In this document: positions 1-11,773 of the stretch, piece after piece
Layout: every line of letters begins with the position of its first letter
Numbering within the stretch: position 1 is the stretch's first letter
Source: Pinus tabuliformis
Lineage: Eukaryota > Streptophyta > Pinopsida > Pinales > Pinaceae
Length of the DNA: 64,000 bases
Direction: 5' to 3'
Assembly (NCBI GenBank): GCA_031772625.1
Contig: CM062815.1
Coordinates: 605,415,980 to 605,479,979, forward strand
Position numbers and translations under genes: made by a program
Notes under the pieces: model-generated
The model's database searches: none
What the model saw: the letters and a program-made list of their open reading frames with translations, nothing else
What the model was told of the DNA's origin: nothing

Positions 1-361
1 CCTCCCTTCCTCATTCCCTCTCCCTCCCTCTCTCTCTTTCCCCCCTCCCTTTCAACGTCTCTCTCTCTCTCTCCCCCCCATTTCCTCCCTTCCTCATTCC
101 CTCTCCCTCTCTCTCTCTCTCTTTCTCCCCTTCTCCATCCTTCCCTCCCTCTCTTTCTCTCCCTCTCCCTCCATCACTCCTCTCTATCCCTCTCTCCCTC
201 TCCCCCTCTCTCTCCATCTATCTCCCTTCACATCCTCCCTCATTCTCTCTTTATCCCTCTCTTTCCCTCTCCTCCAGCTCCCCTTCTCTCTCTCTCTCTC
301 TCTCTCTCTCTATAACCGTCTGCTCTATCAGCCTCTCTCTCTTTCCCACTCCCTTTCAACG

Positions 362-396
<35 letters not shown>

Positions 397-2396
397 ACCC
401 ACTTTCTCCCTCTTTCTTTTTTTATCCCTTGTTCCCTCCCTTCAACCCTCCCTCGCTTTCTCCCTCTCTACCATAATCTCCTTCTTCTCTCTCTCTCTCC
501 CCACATCCTCACCCTTTCTCCCTCTATTTCTCCCTCTCTCCCCCACACCCACTATATCACTATCCCTCTTCCTTCCTCCCCATCCCCACCTCTCTAACTC
601 TCTCTCTATCCATCTCTTCCCCTTTCCCTCTACCTCTTTGTCTCCCTTCCTACCTCCCCCTTCCCAACTCTCTCTTTCTCACTTCACCTCAAAATTTTCC
701 TCTCTCCTCCCCCCATGCCTCTCTCTCTATCTTTATATCCCTCCCTTATTTCCTCACTATCTCATTCCCTCCCTCCCCTCTCCATCTCTCCACCATTCTT
801 TGTATTTATCACCATGTCCCTCTCCCTCTCCCTCAATTTCCCTACCTTCCCATCTTCCTCCTCCTCCTCTCTCGATCACCCTCTCTCTCTATATCACTCT
901 TCCCCTCTCTCTCTCTATTTCTCCATCACTCCACCCATTTACCCCTATCCCTCTCTCTATCCCTCTCCCACTCCATCCCTCCCTCTCTCTCCCCTCTCCA
1001 TATCCCTCTCCCTCTCCCTCCCTCCCTCTATTTCTCCTACTCTCTTCCTTTTCTCTCTATCTCACTCCCCCTCTCCCTCTCATTGTCCTGCTCTCCCTCA
1101 CCCCCCTCTCCCTCACATTGTACCTCCCTCCCTCCCTACCTCTCCCTACCCCACACTGTATCTTCTTTCCTCCCTTTCTCCATCCACATACTTCCCTCTT
1201 TATCTCTCACTCTCTTCCTTTTTCTATCCCTACATCTCACCTCTCTCTCCATCCCACACTTTCCCCCTCTCTCTATCACTCCTTCTCTCCCTCCCCCTCT
1301 CTCTCTTTCTATACCTTCTTCTATCCTTCTATCCTTCCCTATATCCCTCCATCCATCCCTCTCTTACATACATATTTCTCTCTCCCTCCCTCCTCCCCCC
1401 ACTCTCTCCCTCAATCTCTCCTTATCTTGCACCCTCACTCGCTCTTTAACCCCCTCCTCCTCTCTCGCCATCCCTTTTCCTCTCCCTACCCCATCTCTCT
1501 CTATCCCTCCTCGACTCTTCATCCCCCTAGTATATTTCCTTCCACCTCTTCTCCTATCTCCCTCTGATGAGCACCCCTTCTCTCTCTCCCTCCATCCTCC
1601 TTCCCCTCCAACCTATCTGTCTCTCACTTTATCCCTCCCTCCCCCTCTCCATCATTCCCTCCCTCTCTCTTTTTGCCTCACCCTTTATTTTCCTCACCAT
1701 TCTCTCTCTCTCATCCCCCCTCCTCTGTGTCACTCTCTCTCTTCCTCTTTCTCCCTCCATTCTCTGCTCATTCTCTCCCTCTTTCCCTACCTTTCTCTCT
1801 CCCAGCCTTGCTCTCTCTTTAATCCCTCTCCTCCCCTTCTCTCTTATTCTCTCTAAATATATCTCTTATTGTATCTCTCACTCTCCCCACCCCTCCCTCC
1901 CTCACTCCCTCTCCTTCCCTCTCCTTCTCTCTATGAATATCTCTCTCTCTCCCTATGTCCCTCTTTCCCACCCTCTCTCTCCCCCCTTTCTCACCCTCTC
2001 CCCCCTCTCACTCCTACCCTTTCTCTCTCTGTACTCCCTCTCCTTTTCTCCCCCCAGTTCTGCTTCCCACTCTCATCTCTCCCTCCCATTCCTCCTCCTC
2101 CTCCTACTTCTCTCTCTCTCTCTACCTCTCTTTCCCACTCATACCGTCCCTCCCCTATCTCTCTATCCCTCTCCCTCCCTACCCTTCTCTATCTCCCTCT
2201 CCCTCCCTCCCTCTCCCCATCCATTCTATTTTCCCCTGTCTCTCTTTATCCATCTTCAACCCCTTCCCGCCCTCCCTCCCTCTCTCTCCTCCTTCTTCTT
2301 AACACTCTCCCACCTCCCCCACCCTTCTCTCTCTCCCTTTATCCCTCCCTTACTACCTCCCTCACCCCCTTTCATTTCTCTCTCAATCCCTCTTGA

Positions 2397-2427
<31 letters not shown>

Positions 2428-3968
2428 ACCCACTCTCTCCCCCTCTGCATTGGCCCCCCTCTCTCTCCCCCTTATATTCTCTCTCTCCCTCTACATCCAC
2501 TTCCCTCCCTCTCTCTTGCTGTCTCTCTTTCTTCTTTTCCCTAACCCACTCTCTCTCCATCTCTATCTTTCTTCCTCGCCCACCTTCCAACTCCCCCCTC
2601 TCTCCCTTCCTCCCACTACCCATCTCTCTCCCACCCTCTCTCTGTCTCTCTCCTTATCTCTCTCTCACTATATCTCACTCCCTCTCCATCCCTCCCCATC
2701 ATTATCCACTCTATCACTCTCTCTCTCTCTCCCTGCCCCTCTTTGCCTCCCACTCTCCTACCCTCTCTTTCTCCATTTCTCCCTCTCTCTCTATCTCATC
2801 TCTCCCTCTCTCTCTATCTCATCTCTCCCTCTCTCTCCCCCTCATGTTCCCTACCTCCCTTCCTATATCTTCCTCCTTTGACCCCTCTATGTTTCTCCAT
2901 CTATCCCTCCTTTTCTCCCCCACTCACCTCCTTTTGTCGTTCTCTCCATCCCTCCCTGTCTACCTAACCACCCTCTCTCTCCCTCTCTCTTTCTCCACCC
3001 CTTTTGAGTCTCTCTCTCCCCACTCTCTCTCCTTCTACCTTCCCATCCCCCTCTCATTCCCTCCCACCCACTCTCTCTCTCACTCTCCCTCCAGCAGCCT
3101 CCACCTCTTTCCCTCCCTCCCTCCACATCACTCTCTCTCCCTCATTCTATCTCTTTCTTGATCCCTCCTTCCCCAACTTCCTCTCTCTCTCTCAACCCCA
3201 ACCCTCCACTCCCTCCCTACCTCCCTCTCCTTCAACCCCTGTCTCCACCACCCTTTCACTCTCTCTATTCCCTTTCCTTCTTTCTTTCCCATTGGTTCTC
3301 CCTTCCTATCTCATCCTATGGGCTCTCTCTTTCTAGCTATCTCATCTCTTCGTCTCTCTCTCACCCCCTCATTCTCCCTCCTCCCTTTCTCTCTCTCCCT
3401 CTCATTCTCCCTCCTTTATCGACCCATCTATTCCTCCCTCCATCACCCCACTCTCTCTATCCTTCTCCATTCACCTCCCTCTCTCTCTCGCCCCCTCACT
3501 GCTTCCCTCTCTTCTCTTCTTCTCTCCCTTCCCCTTGTCATCTTTAAGCCACACTCTTTCTCTCACTCTCTCTTCCTCCCTCCCTATCCAACACTCCTCC
3601 CCCGCCCCCCCCATTTCTCTCACTATCTCCCTCTCCCCCTTGTCTTTCTCACTCCCCACTCTCTCTCTCCCTCTCCTTCAACCCCCCTTCTTTATCTCTC
3701 TCCCTCTCCCTCCACCTCTCTCTATCTCTCTCCTTCTCTCCCTACATCCCCTCTCTTTATCTCCTTCCCTCCCTCCATATTCTCATCCCCACCCCTATCA
3801 CTCCCTCTCCCTCACTCTTCCTCCATCCCTAACCCTCTCTCCCTCTCCCCATCCTTCTCTCTACCCCTTTCTCTCCCTCTCCCACCCTCTATATCATCCT
3901 CCTCCATTAGTCAATCCCTCTCCCCCTGTGACTTTCTCCCTCCCTCTATATCGTCCTCCTCCATTAGT
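1..3968. repeat. Polypyrimidine (CT/CCT) low-complexity tract
   Basis: The plus strand is almost purely C and T in mixed CTCTCT, CCCTCT and TTCC units for nearly 4 kb, with scattered A and very little G. No fixed long period is visible. Long open frames exist on both strands only because CT repeats rarely form stop codons; their translations are Ser/Pro/Leu runs on one strand and Glu/Arg/Gly runs on the other, so none is called a gene. The tract begins before the window. It ends at a duplicated CTATATCRTCCTCCTCC segment (about 3886 and 3943) that abuts the next repeat. Confidence 0.95.
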
Positions 3969-5252
3969 CTACTATGGATGTCGGTTGATAGTTAACTTTT
4001 AATATAAAGTTTTTTGAATGCACATTTACATAATTTAGATAAAATTGCATTATTAAACACGACCCACAATTCGCATGATGCATGCATGGCTTGATGCTTT
4101 TAAATGTTTTACATATTTTCATTTAGCCGGTAAATTTTGCATTTAATCATTCCTATAATGTTAGTAGATGATTATTAGGTTTCTCTTGACTTATTTAAAA
4201 TGAATCTATTAAAATTGCAAATTACAAAATGTGGTTTGCATTTTTCATTTGAACGAATCAAGTATAATTCGATGTAGATGTCTAAAATAATGATAACTTA
4301 AAATTGGATTATAAAATATGGTACATGTACATTATGCCTTCATGTATAGAAAGGCTACTATGGATGTCAGTTGATACTTAAATTTTAATATCAAGTTGCT
4401 TGAATTCACATTTACATAAGTTAGATAAAATTTCATTATAAAACACAGCCCACAAATTGTATGATGCATGCATGGTTTGATGCTTTTAAATGTTTTACAT
4501 ATTTTCATTTAGTTGGTACATTTTTCATTCAATCATTCCTATAATGTTAGTAGATGATTCTTAGGTTTTGTTTAAAGTTGTTTTGTCTTGACTTATTTAA
4601 AATGAATCTATTAAAATTGCAAATTACAAAATGTGGTCTACATTTTTCATTTGAATGAATCAAGTATAATTCGATGTAGATGTCTAAAACAATGATAACA
4701 TAAAATTGGATTATAAAATATGGTACATGTACATTTTGCATTCATGTATAGAAAGGCTACTATGAATGTCGGTTGATAGTTAAATTTTAATATAAAGTTG
4801 TTTGAATGCACATTTACATAAGTTAGATAAAATTGCATTATAAAACATGGCCCACAATTTGCATGATGCATGCATGGCTTGATGCTTTTAAATGTTTTAC
4901 ATATTTTCATTTAGTTGGTACATTTTGCATCCAATTATTTCTATAATGTTTGTAGATGATTCTTAGGTTTTGTTTAAATTAGTTTTGTCTTGACTTATTT
5001 AAAATTAATCTATTAAAATTGTAAAAATTACAAAATATGGTCTGCATTTTGCATTTGAATGAATAAACTGTAATTTGATGTAGATGTATAAAACAATGAT
5101 AACAATTTGCGTGATGCATGTGAATGGCTTGATTCTTTTAAAGGTTTTACATATAATTTAAGTTCATGAATATGTAGAAATGAAAGTAAATTTGAATTTA
5201 GTTGTACATTTTGAATTCAATCATACCTATAACTTTAGTAAATGATTCTTAG
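3969..5252. repeat. Tandem repeat, ~390-400 bp unit, about 3.3 copies
   Basis: Units begin CTACTATGGATGTCGGTTGA at 3969, 4355 (GTCAG variant) and 4757 (CTATGAATG variant), giving periods of 386 and 402 bp. Each is AT-rich and shares a GATGCATGCATGGCTTGATG block. The third unit runs to about 5102 and is followed by a partial fourth with an internal deletion (GCGTGATGCATGTGAATGG, then AATGATTCTTAG). The unit looks satellite-like. Short open frames inside it are not conserved in a way that suggests coding. Confidence 0.9.
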
Positions 5253-5580
5253 TAAATGACTCAACCAACCACAATCACAACTTAACAGAGAAGTAATAGC
5301 GCTAGGCTCAACCAACCATAATCACAAATCGATAGAGTAGTAACGACGCAATATACATTACAAATTAACAGAGAAGCAAATCCCCAATACAGGTATACAT
5401 AACAAGCAATATACATATGACTTTGTAACTCAATACAAGACCCAATGTGTATCTCTGTCACATCATCACATTCTTAAGAATGTACAACTTAAGAGTTCAC
5501 AAAAAGAAATGCTGATAATGGACTCGAACTCTAAGTTCTAGAAGATCAATCCAAGTAGAAGAAATTGTTGGGCAGTTCAA
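5253..5580. other. Intergenic, short imperfect repeats only
   Basis: A motif close to CTCAACCAACCACAATCACA, followed by a TAACAGAGAAGTAA-like segment, is present two to three times between about 5258 and 5390. The rest shows no open frame, RNA gene or element end that I can support. It lies just downstream of the minus-strand gene relic, so it may hold its 3' untranslated region. Confidence 0.5.
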
Positions 5581-6094
5581 TTAAAAAATTTCTAATGGAA
5601 TGCCATCTTCAATGATCTGTTCATGGTCAACTTTTGACATTCTCCATTTTTTAACTTTCAATTGTTTTTTTATTGAACTTCTATCAACTTTATGCGCACT
5701 ACACACACCAAGTGACTATATTGACAACTTATGACATCAGGTTGATAGTCTTGAAAGTAAACATTACTCTCAGTTTGGTGAGTTTCTTGGAAAAAATAAC
5801 CTTTCAGTATAATAGACCCTCTTTCATATATAAAACCGTTATCATCATAGTCTTCCAATAACTTCATTTTTCATTCAGTGCACCGCATCAAATAATACTT
5901 GACATTTTCTATGTTGTTAGTGGGTGCAACTATAGTGAAAACATCTCCTGCACAATAAAACAAGTGTAAATTCATATCATAATTTACATGAAATTAACTT
6001 TATCAATATGGACTTGATTTTATTATCTATTTCTAGAGCTCTATATTTTAACTATTATCTAGATACTTATACACATTGATTTTAAAAACATAAA

Positions 6095-6298
<204 letters not shown>

Positions 6299-6300
6299 CT

Positions 6301-6434
6301 AAAGGCGGTCAAGTTTCTGATCTTGTTAGAGAAGGTAACATTTCAATTTATTTCAATATATATATATATATATATATATTGAAATAAATTGAAATGTTAC
6401 CTTCTCTAACAAGATCAGAAACTTGACCACCTTT
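6301..6434. repeat. 134-bp near-perfect inverted repeat
   Basis: The 58-bp left arm (6301-6358) is the reverse complement of the right arm (6377-6434) with one mismatch (GGCGG against CCACC). The arms flank a short TA run that is itself self-complementary. The right arm contains the last 34 bases of exon A of the gene relic and its GT donor, so the left arm is an inverted copy of an exon/intron junction lying inside the intron. A fold-back replication or break-repair event is the simplest origin. An assembly artefact at a TA repeat is possible. Confidence 0.95.
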
Positions 6435-6541
6435 ACATGATGCTATAATATCCTCTGTTTCCTTCTCTTCGAAGCTTTCAATTGACATTTTCCCCTTTGT
6501 ATTTAGTTTTGTATGTTGCCAAGGTTTTACATACATATTAT

Positions 6542-8624
6542 TGTTGGAAATAATACTGAGGGGGGGGGGGGGGGGTGAATCAGTATTATTAAGTCAATAA
6601 AACTTTTTCATTTCCATACTCTGATTCATATATGCTACTTCAGTTAAGAATACCCGCGTATATTCAGTACACTTATGATTCAGTTAATTGATCTTCAATG
6701 AGTGCATTAGAACATTATTAACCATATTAACAATAAACAGGTGCAGTAAAATAGAACAGATCATCACACATAAGCCACACACATGAACACCATGATATAA
6801 GGTGGAAACCCAATGTGGGAGAAAACCACCTGCTGCAAGTCATCTCAATCTTCTTCTTAATAAGAAAATCCTTTTACAAAAGTTCTGTACTAGTGCAGTC
6901 CTTTACGAGTACGCAAGCTACTACCTATAGAGAGCTACAACCCTCTCTCGTTCTCCAGTCTCTCCTGGAAGGGAGCTACAACCCCCAGAGTTCTTGTACT
7001 AGCCGATCCATTTACTAGTACGCAGACTGCTACCTTCTACAATGCTCCAAAGTTTTCAACTCCTACTGGAATGGAGCTACCATCCCCTTAGCTCTTGCAC
7101 TAGCTAAGATACTAGTACGTAGGCGTCGGCCTACAAGCTTCTCTCCTCCAGGTACCACGTTTCATACATTTTCATACTGGATACTCCTAAAGCACAACAC
7201 ATAATTTGAAAGGCCACATTTCATCCAATTTTCTTACTGGACCCATTAATATCATTGAAGCACATAATCAATCAATCTTCTGAATCACCCAAACACCAGA
7301 TCAATACATATACAAGGATAATATGTGAGTTAGCAACTAGATCTAGTCCATCAGATCACATAAAGATAAGTCATTAAGAACTTGATCCATTCAACCATCA
7401 ATACTGAAGCTAAACATAATCATGTTGTTATCAGAACTCAATACCAATAACCAGACATCAATTATGCACCCAGAACCCTGCAGAATAGTTAAAGGCAGTT
7501 AAAACAAATTTTAAGCAGGGTCCGCAACTTCACCAATAGACATCTGCGAACATCCGCACCTGTGCTGCTTTCTGATATGCGGGTATCCGCACCTGCACAG
7601 TCTTATTATTTGTGGGTATCCGCACCTGCGCACTCTTCTGATCTATGGGTATCCGCACCTGCAGTCTTGCGGCTACATCCGCACCTGCGCACTCTTCTAC
7701 TCTGCGGGTATCCGCACCTGCACCGTGTTGCTCCTGCGGTCCTACGGCTTGATCCACACCTGAACACTCTTCTGCTCTGCGGGTATAGATAGTTTTTCAG
7801 TCTTCAAGCATACCCCAGACTATCAGATCTACAGATCTGATCATGCACCATGGACATCTCGACCCATTCCGATCTAGCTATCACTCAGATCTAGTTATCA
7901 CTCACTAACTGATTACAAGTATTTCAGATCTAGCTCACCTTAAGATATTCAACCCATAAGTGTGCAGCCAAATGATCTCCTTTCCTTTTTATAGCCTTAG
8001 GCCTTTCACAATACCACGGACCAAGAACCATAACAATTCAATACCATGGACCCAATACTTGGGATTAACACTTTTGGATGCAATACCACGGACCAAAACC
8101 ATAGGATCAAAAACTGTCGGACTACTACCATGAACCAATCATGAAAGTGCGTGATCTTTTCTCTACATGAAAGAAACTTTTCTCTGCGTGAAAGTGCGTG
8201 AAATTTTCTCTACATGAAAGAAACTTTTCTCTGCATGAAAGTGCGTGAACGTTTCTCTACATGAAAGAAACTTTTCTCTGCATGAAAGTGCGTGAACTTT
8301 TCACCATATGAAGGAAACTTTTCTCTGCATGAAAGTGCGTGAACTTGAAAATAACTTTGCTGCACTATAATTTATCATCTGTGTGATTTGCCATCAAGGA
8401 CAACACTTGTCTCATAATGCCAACAATCTCCCCCTTTGGACTTGATGGCAAAGCTAACTTGTCATACTGAGAACTGTCATCTGATTCCTTTGAGTTGTCT
8501 GGTATCCCATGCATTCTGTCACATCTGATATCTCTTCCGTAGATTCATCTAGATATATATAAGTGAGTTGATCTTCTATGAGTTGGTTGCCATCAAGGAC
8601 AACACGTGTCTCATAATGCCAACA
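6542..8624 (-). repeat. E1 left (3') LTR
   Basis: It starts TGTTGG and ends CCAACA on the plus strand and is 2083 bp long. It contains a G16 run inside a hairpin (6549-6590), a hairpin-rich minisatellite (about 7540-7790), an array of AAGTGCGTGAACTTTTCTC-type units (about 8140-8345), and an internal copy of its own end plus polypurine tract at 8420-8448. That copy means the LTR has grown by about 199 bp relative to an ancestral end at 8425. Confidence 0.92.
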
Positions 8625-8648
8625 ATCTCCCCCTTTGGACTTGATGGC
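8625..8648 (-). other. E1 polypurine tract
   Basis: Immediately inside the 3' LTR the minus strand reads AGTCCAAAGGGGGAGAT, the expected position and composition for plus-strand DNA priming. Further CTCCCCCT (AGGGGGAG) copies at about 8667, 8729, 8761 and 8857 form the multiple polypurine tracts typical of Sireviruses. Confidence 0.85.
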
Positions 8649-10245
8649 AACAATACCAAATCACTCTCCCCCTTTGACATCAAGGGCAAAGGTCGGACCA
8701 AGATATTCTCTTCCTTTGCTGTCCATACTCCCCCTGAGTACCTGTTGAAATCTCTGAATGAGCTCCCCCTTTGTATATGCCATGGTGCACCATTCTGTCC
8801 ATGCTCTTTCTGAGAACATGCTGAAATCTCTGCTTTGCTGAAATATGTTGTTCATGCTCCCCCTGACTGTAATCAAGGTCTGCAAAGAGATGTTCTACAA
8901 GAAGAACATGACTCTATACATCATAAATGACCTTCCTATCACCAAAGACTCATACATACATCTATCTCCCATCACAATGGTGATATACCAAAATTTTACA
9001 TATGATAACATAAGAGAATGACCTTCCTATCACCAAAGACTCATACATACATCTATCTCCCATCACAATGGTGATATACCAAAAGTTTACATATGATAAC
9101 ATAAGAGAATAACATCATTCATCCCAGGCATAGTGGGGAAACCAACATAGGCCGTTACATGACCTGAAGAGATCTCATCAAATGACTACAATAGATAGAG
9201 ACACACTATTACATCATGAGTCTTGATATGACCTTTACATCGAATGATATACATGACATTTATAACAGAGACCAAACACTTAAATAAGATCATGATAAAC
9301 ATCAACAATGACATTGTATGATCTGCTCCATAGCATCTGCCAACAGCAACTAGACCAGCAACTTGTATTAGTGCATGAATCATCAAGGTATGTCCGTATC
9401 AACTCATCCTTTGAACAAAATTCTGTATATACAGAATCATTCACATTCTATCATATGTGAGAAACACCATAGCCATCCAGATCTGCATGAACCAAGTATC
9501 ATCAATTGGGAATATCTGCATCAATCAACATATGTACGCAACAATCTATCATCATATAGGTAAGAACTCATCATCATCATGTCTCCAACAATGCAACTTT
9601 GAATAATCATCCATGTATCCAACCAACAATCCTCATCCATATGTGTGCCAAGAACAATAGGAATCCGGCACCATAACTGTAATATATGATCTTTATGCAT
9701 ATGACGACAACAACATATGAGTGACTCATCATCAAGTAAAGAAGATGTGAATTCAAGCTATGTACTTCTCCTTATCCTTATGAAGATCACCATGTAAGCA
9801 CCATTAGAGAATCAACCACAAATCTGATCTAAATATCAACTATGTAACCCCAAGAATCATCTAAACAACTCATAACCATATCATAGCAAGATGAATCATT
9901 TATCCATATAAGCATCATCACCAAGGACTATTGGCCATAATGCCAACAATGCATTAAAAGCATATGCTCCCCCTAAACCTGTGCCATCTTGTTTACTGTC
10001 AGATCTGATCATGCATATCAGCAAGAAGTATCAAGACATCATCATTATCAAGTTAGAAACAAAACACTTCTAACCATCAAGTCATTTCCACACATCATCA
10101 GCAAATTGTAACCATTATCAAACAACGCAAATAATAAACCAAATCATAACTGATCCTTTTCTTGAACCTGTCCCTACTGCCTTTCCTCAAACAATCATAT
10201 AAGCGACTATGCCATAACCAACTCGCGTATATACGTGACTTCTCT
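8649..10245 (-). other. E1 3' noncoding interior
   Basis: No open frame of note lies between the gag stop and the polypurine tract. It holds several AGGGGGAG motifs and a direct tandem duplication of about 91 bp (copies starting at 8928 and 9019, beginning TGACCTTCCTATCACC). It is otherwise AT-rich with many ATCATC motifs. Confidence 0.7.
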
Positions 10246-11733
10246 TTAAGAAACTTGTGTATGAGATTTAGGACACTGAAGTTTTACACTTCTAGCTCCC
10301 TCTGATTCTGTTATGTCTGTATGTTGTTCTGTGCCGCCTCTTTCTGACTGTACTTCTTTCTTCTTCCACATCTTCAAGTGTGATGATGATGTTTTCTCCT
10401 TTTGGTATGGTGCCCATACTTTGTTCCTACATTCTTTAGCTATATGTCCAAGATTGTTACATGTGTAACATCTTACATGTCTCATATTTCTTCTATAGCA
10501 ATCAACAGCTCTGTGACCAAACATATTGCAAGCAAAGCAATATCCATTAAAGTACCTTGAATGTGATGATATTTCTGCATGATGGTCTTGAACCCTTCTT
10601 CTTCTACATCTGGCTGCACCATGTCCAAGATTATGACATACATAACATTCAACATTATTCATAGGAGGAGTAAAAGATTTTCTTTGAAGAATTTCTTTCC
10701 TTGGTTGATGATGAGATTGACCTTTCATCTCCTTATTGAGCATTTCAGTAGAGTCCCTTGTCTTACTTTGTGAACTAGATTCACCTTCAATAGATTCATG
10801 AAAACCAAGGCTAGTTTTGATAGCAGGAGACCTTTGACTATTAAGAATATCATCCAAGACTTTAGTACTATCTTGAAATCGTAAAAGCTTATCCTTTTCT
10901 TCTAATTTACCTTTCAAGATATTTACCTCAACCTGAAGTTGTTCTTCCTTTTCCAGACATTGCTTCTTCAAAATTTCTTCAGATTTTCTTCCTTCTTCCA
11001 TTTATTGCCTTAGTTTGAGAATCTCCTTTTCTTGTTCTTCATTAAGATCCTGCTGCATTTGGCGAATTCTGAAGGCACATTCTAGCTGAGATTTTAGGCT
11101 GATAACTTCGTTTTCCTGTTTTTCAATAGTTAGGAGCAGATCTTTATTCTGCTTCTTTGATTCTTCAAGATCTTCTTTTAGTGAGAGGATCGTAGCTTCA
11201 AGCCTTTCATAATAACTGGATCTATCTCTGAGTTTCTTGATTGTTGTGCTCTTTTCATTGACTTCATTTCTTAGAGATGTTACTTCATCCTGCAACTTTT
11301 GATATTTATCCTTGAATAACTTCCTTACCTTGCTTCCTTCCTCACGTTGAGCCTTTAGTCTGGTAGCTACTTCTTTGAAGGCACCATCCTTTATGTTCAA
11401 TAGATCTTCTTGATCTCTAATTTTGTCCGTCAGCCTCTTAAATTCTGCCTCTATTTGATATCCTTCTTGCTCACCCATAAGAGCACATTCAGTTGTTTCG
11501 TTATCACTTTCATCTTTTCCAAATGGGTAGATACCTGTATCACTAGAGGATAACAAATTCATACCTGATAGATCTTGTTCATCTTCATTCTGAAGTGATT
11601 CTGAACCTGAAGTGCTTCTTCCACATAATCCCCAATCGATGTTCCCACTGTCATAGACTTTATGAGATGTCTTCTTCTTCTTAGGTGCTTTCTTCTTAAG
11701 CTTCTTTCCCATTGTTCCACGGATCTCCTTCAA
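10246..11733 (-). pseudogene. E1 gag-like ORF (coiled coil + three zinc knuckles), one nonsense codon
   Basis: One reading frame of about 495 codons is broken by a TAA at 11004-11002. The first part (243 codons) has a lysine-rich start (KKLKKKAPKKKK) and long heptad-rich stretches. The second part (251 codons) has the plant copia Gag block LDDILNSQRSPAIKTSLGF near residues 49-67. Three CX2CX4HX4C knuckles follow, at residues 119-132, 155-168 and 178-191, which should bind RNA. The usual copia capsid domain (UBN2/Retrotran_gag_2) is absent, so this is a shortened Gag. The initiator lies about 20 bases past the primer site. A single stop in an otherwise clean frame suggests recent inactivation. 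Confidence 0.85.
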
Positions 11734-11753
11734 GCAATCAAGCTTCTACCAAA

Positions 11754-11771
11754 GGACCTGCTCTGATACCA
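11754..11771 (-). other. E1 primer-binding site (tRNA-iMet)
   Basis: The minus strand reads TGGTATCAGAGCAGGTCC two bases inside the 5' LTR. The first 12 bases match the complement of plant initiator tRNA-Met, the usual copia primer. Confidence 0.93.
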
Positions 11772-11773
11772 AT

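Noticed and set aside
638..3995. Several long open frames (up to 325 codons) in the CT tract
   Set aside because: They are Ser/Pro/Leu translations of simple repeat DNA, overlap in several frames and have no domain.
4547..4910. Frames of 64 and 87 codons in the 390-bp repeat
   Set aside because: They are shifted copies of the same satellite sequence, broken in the other units.
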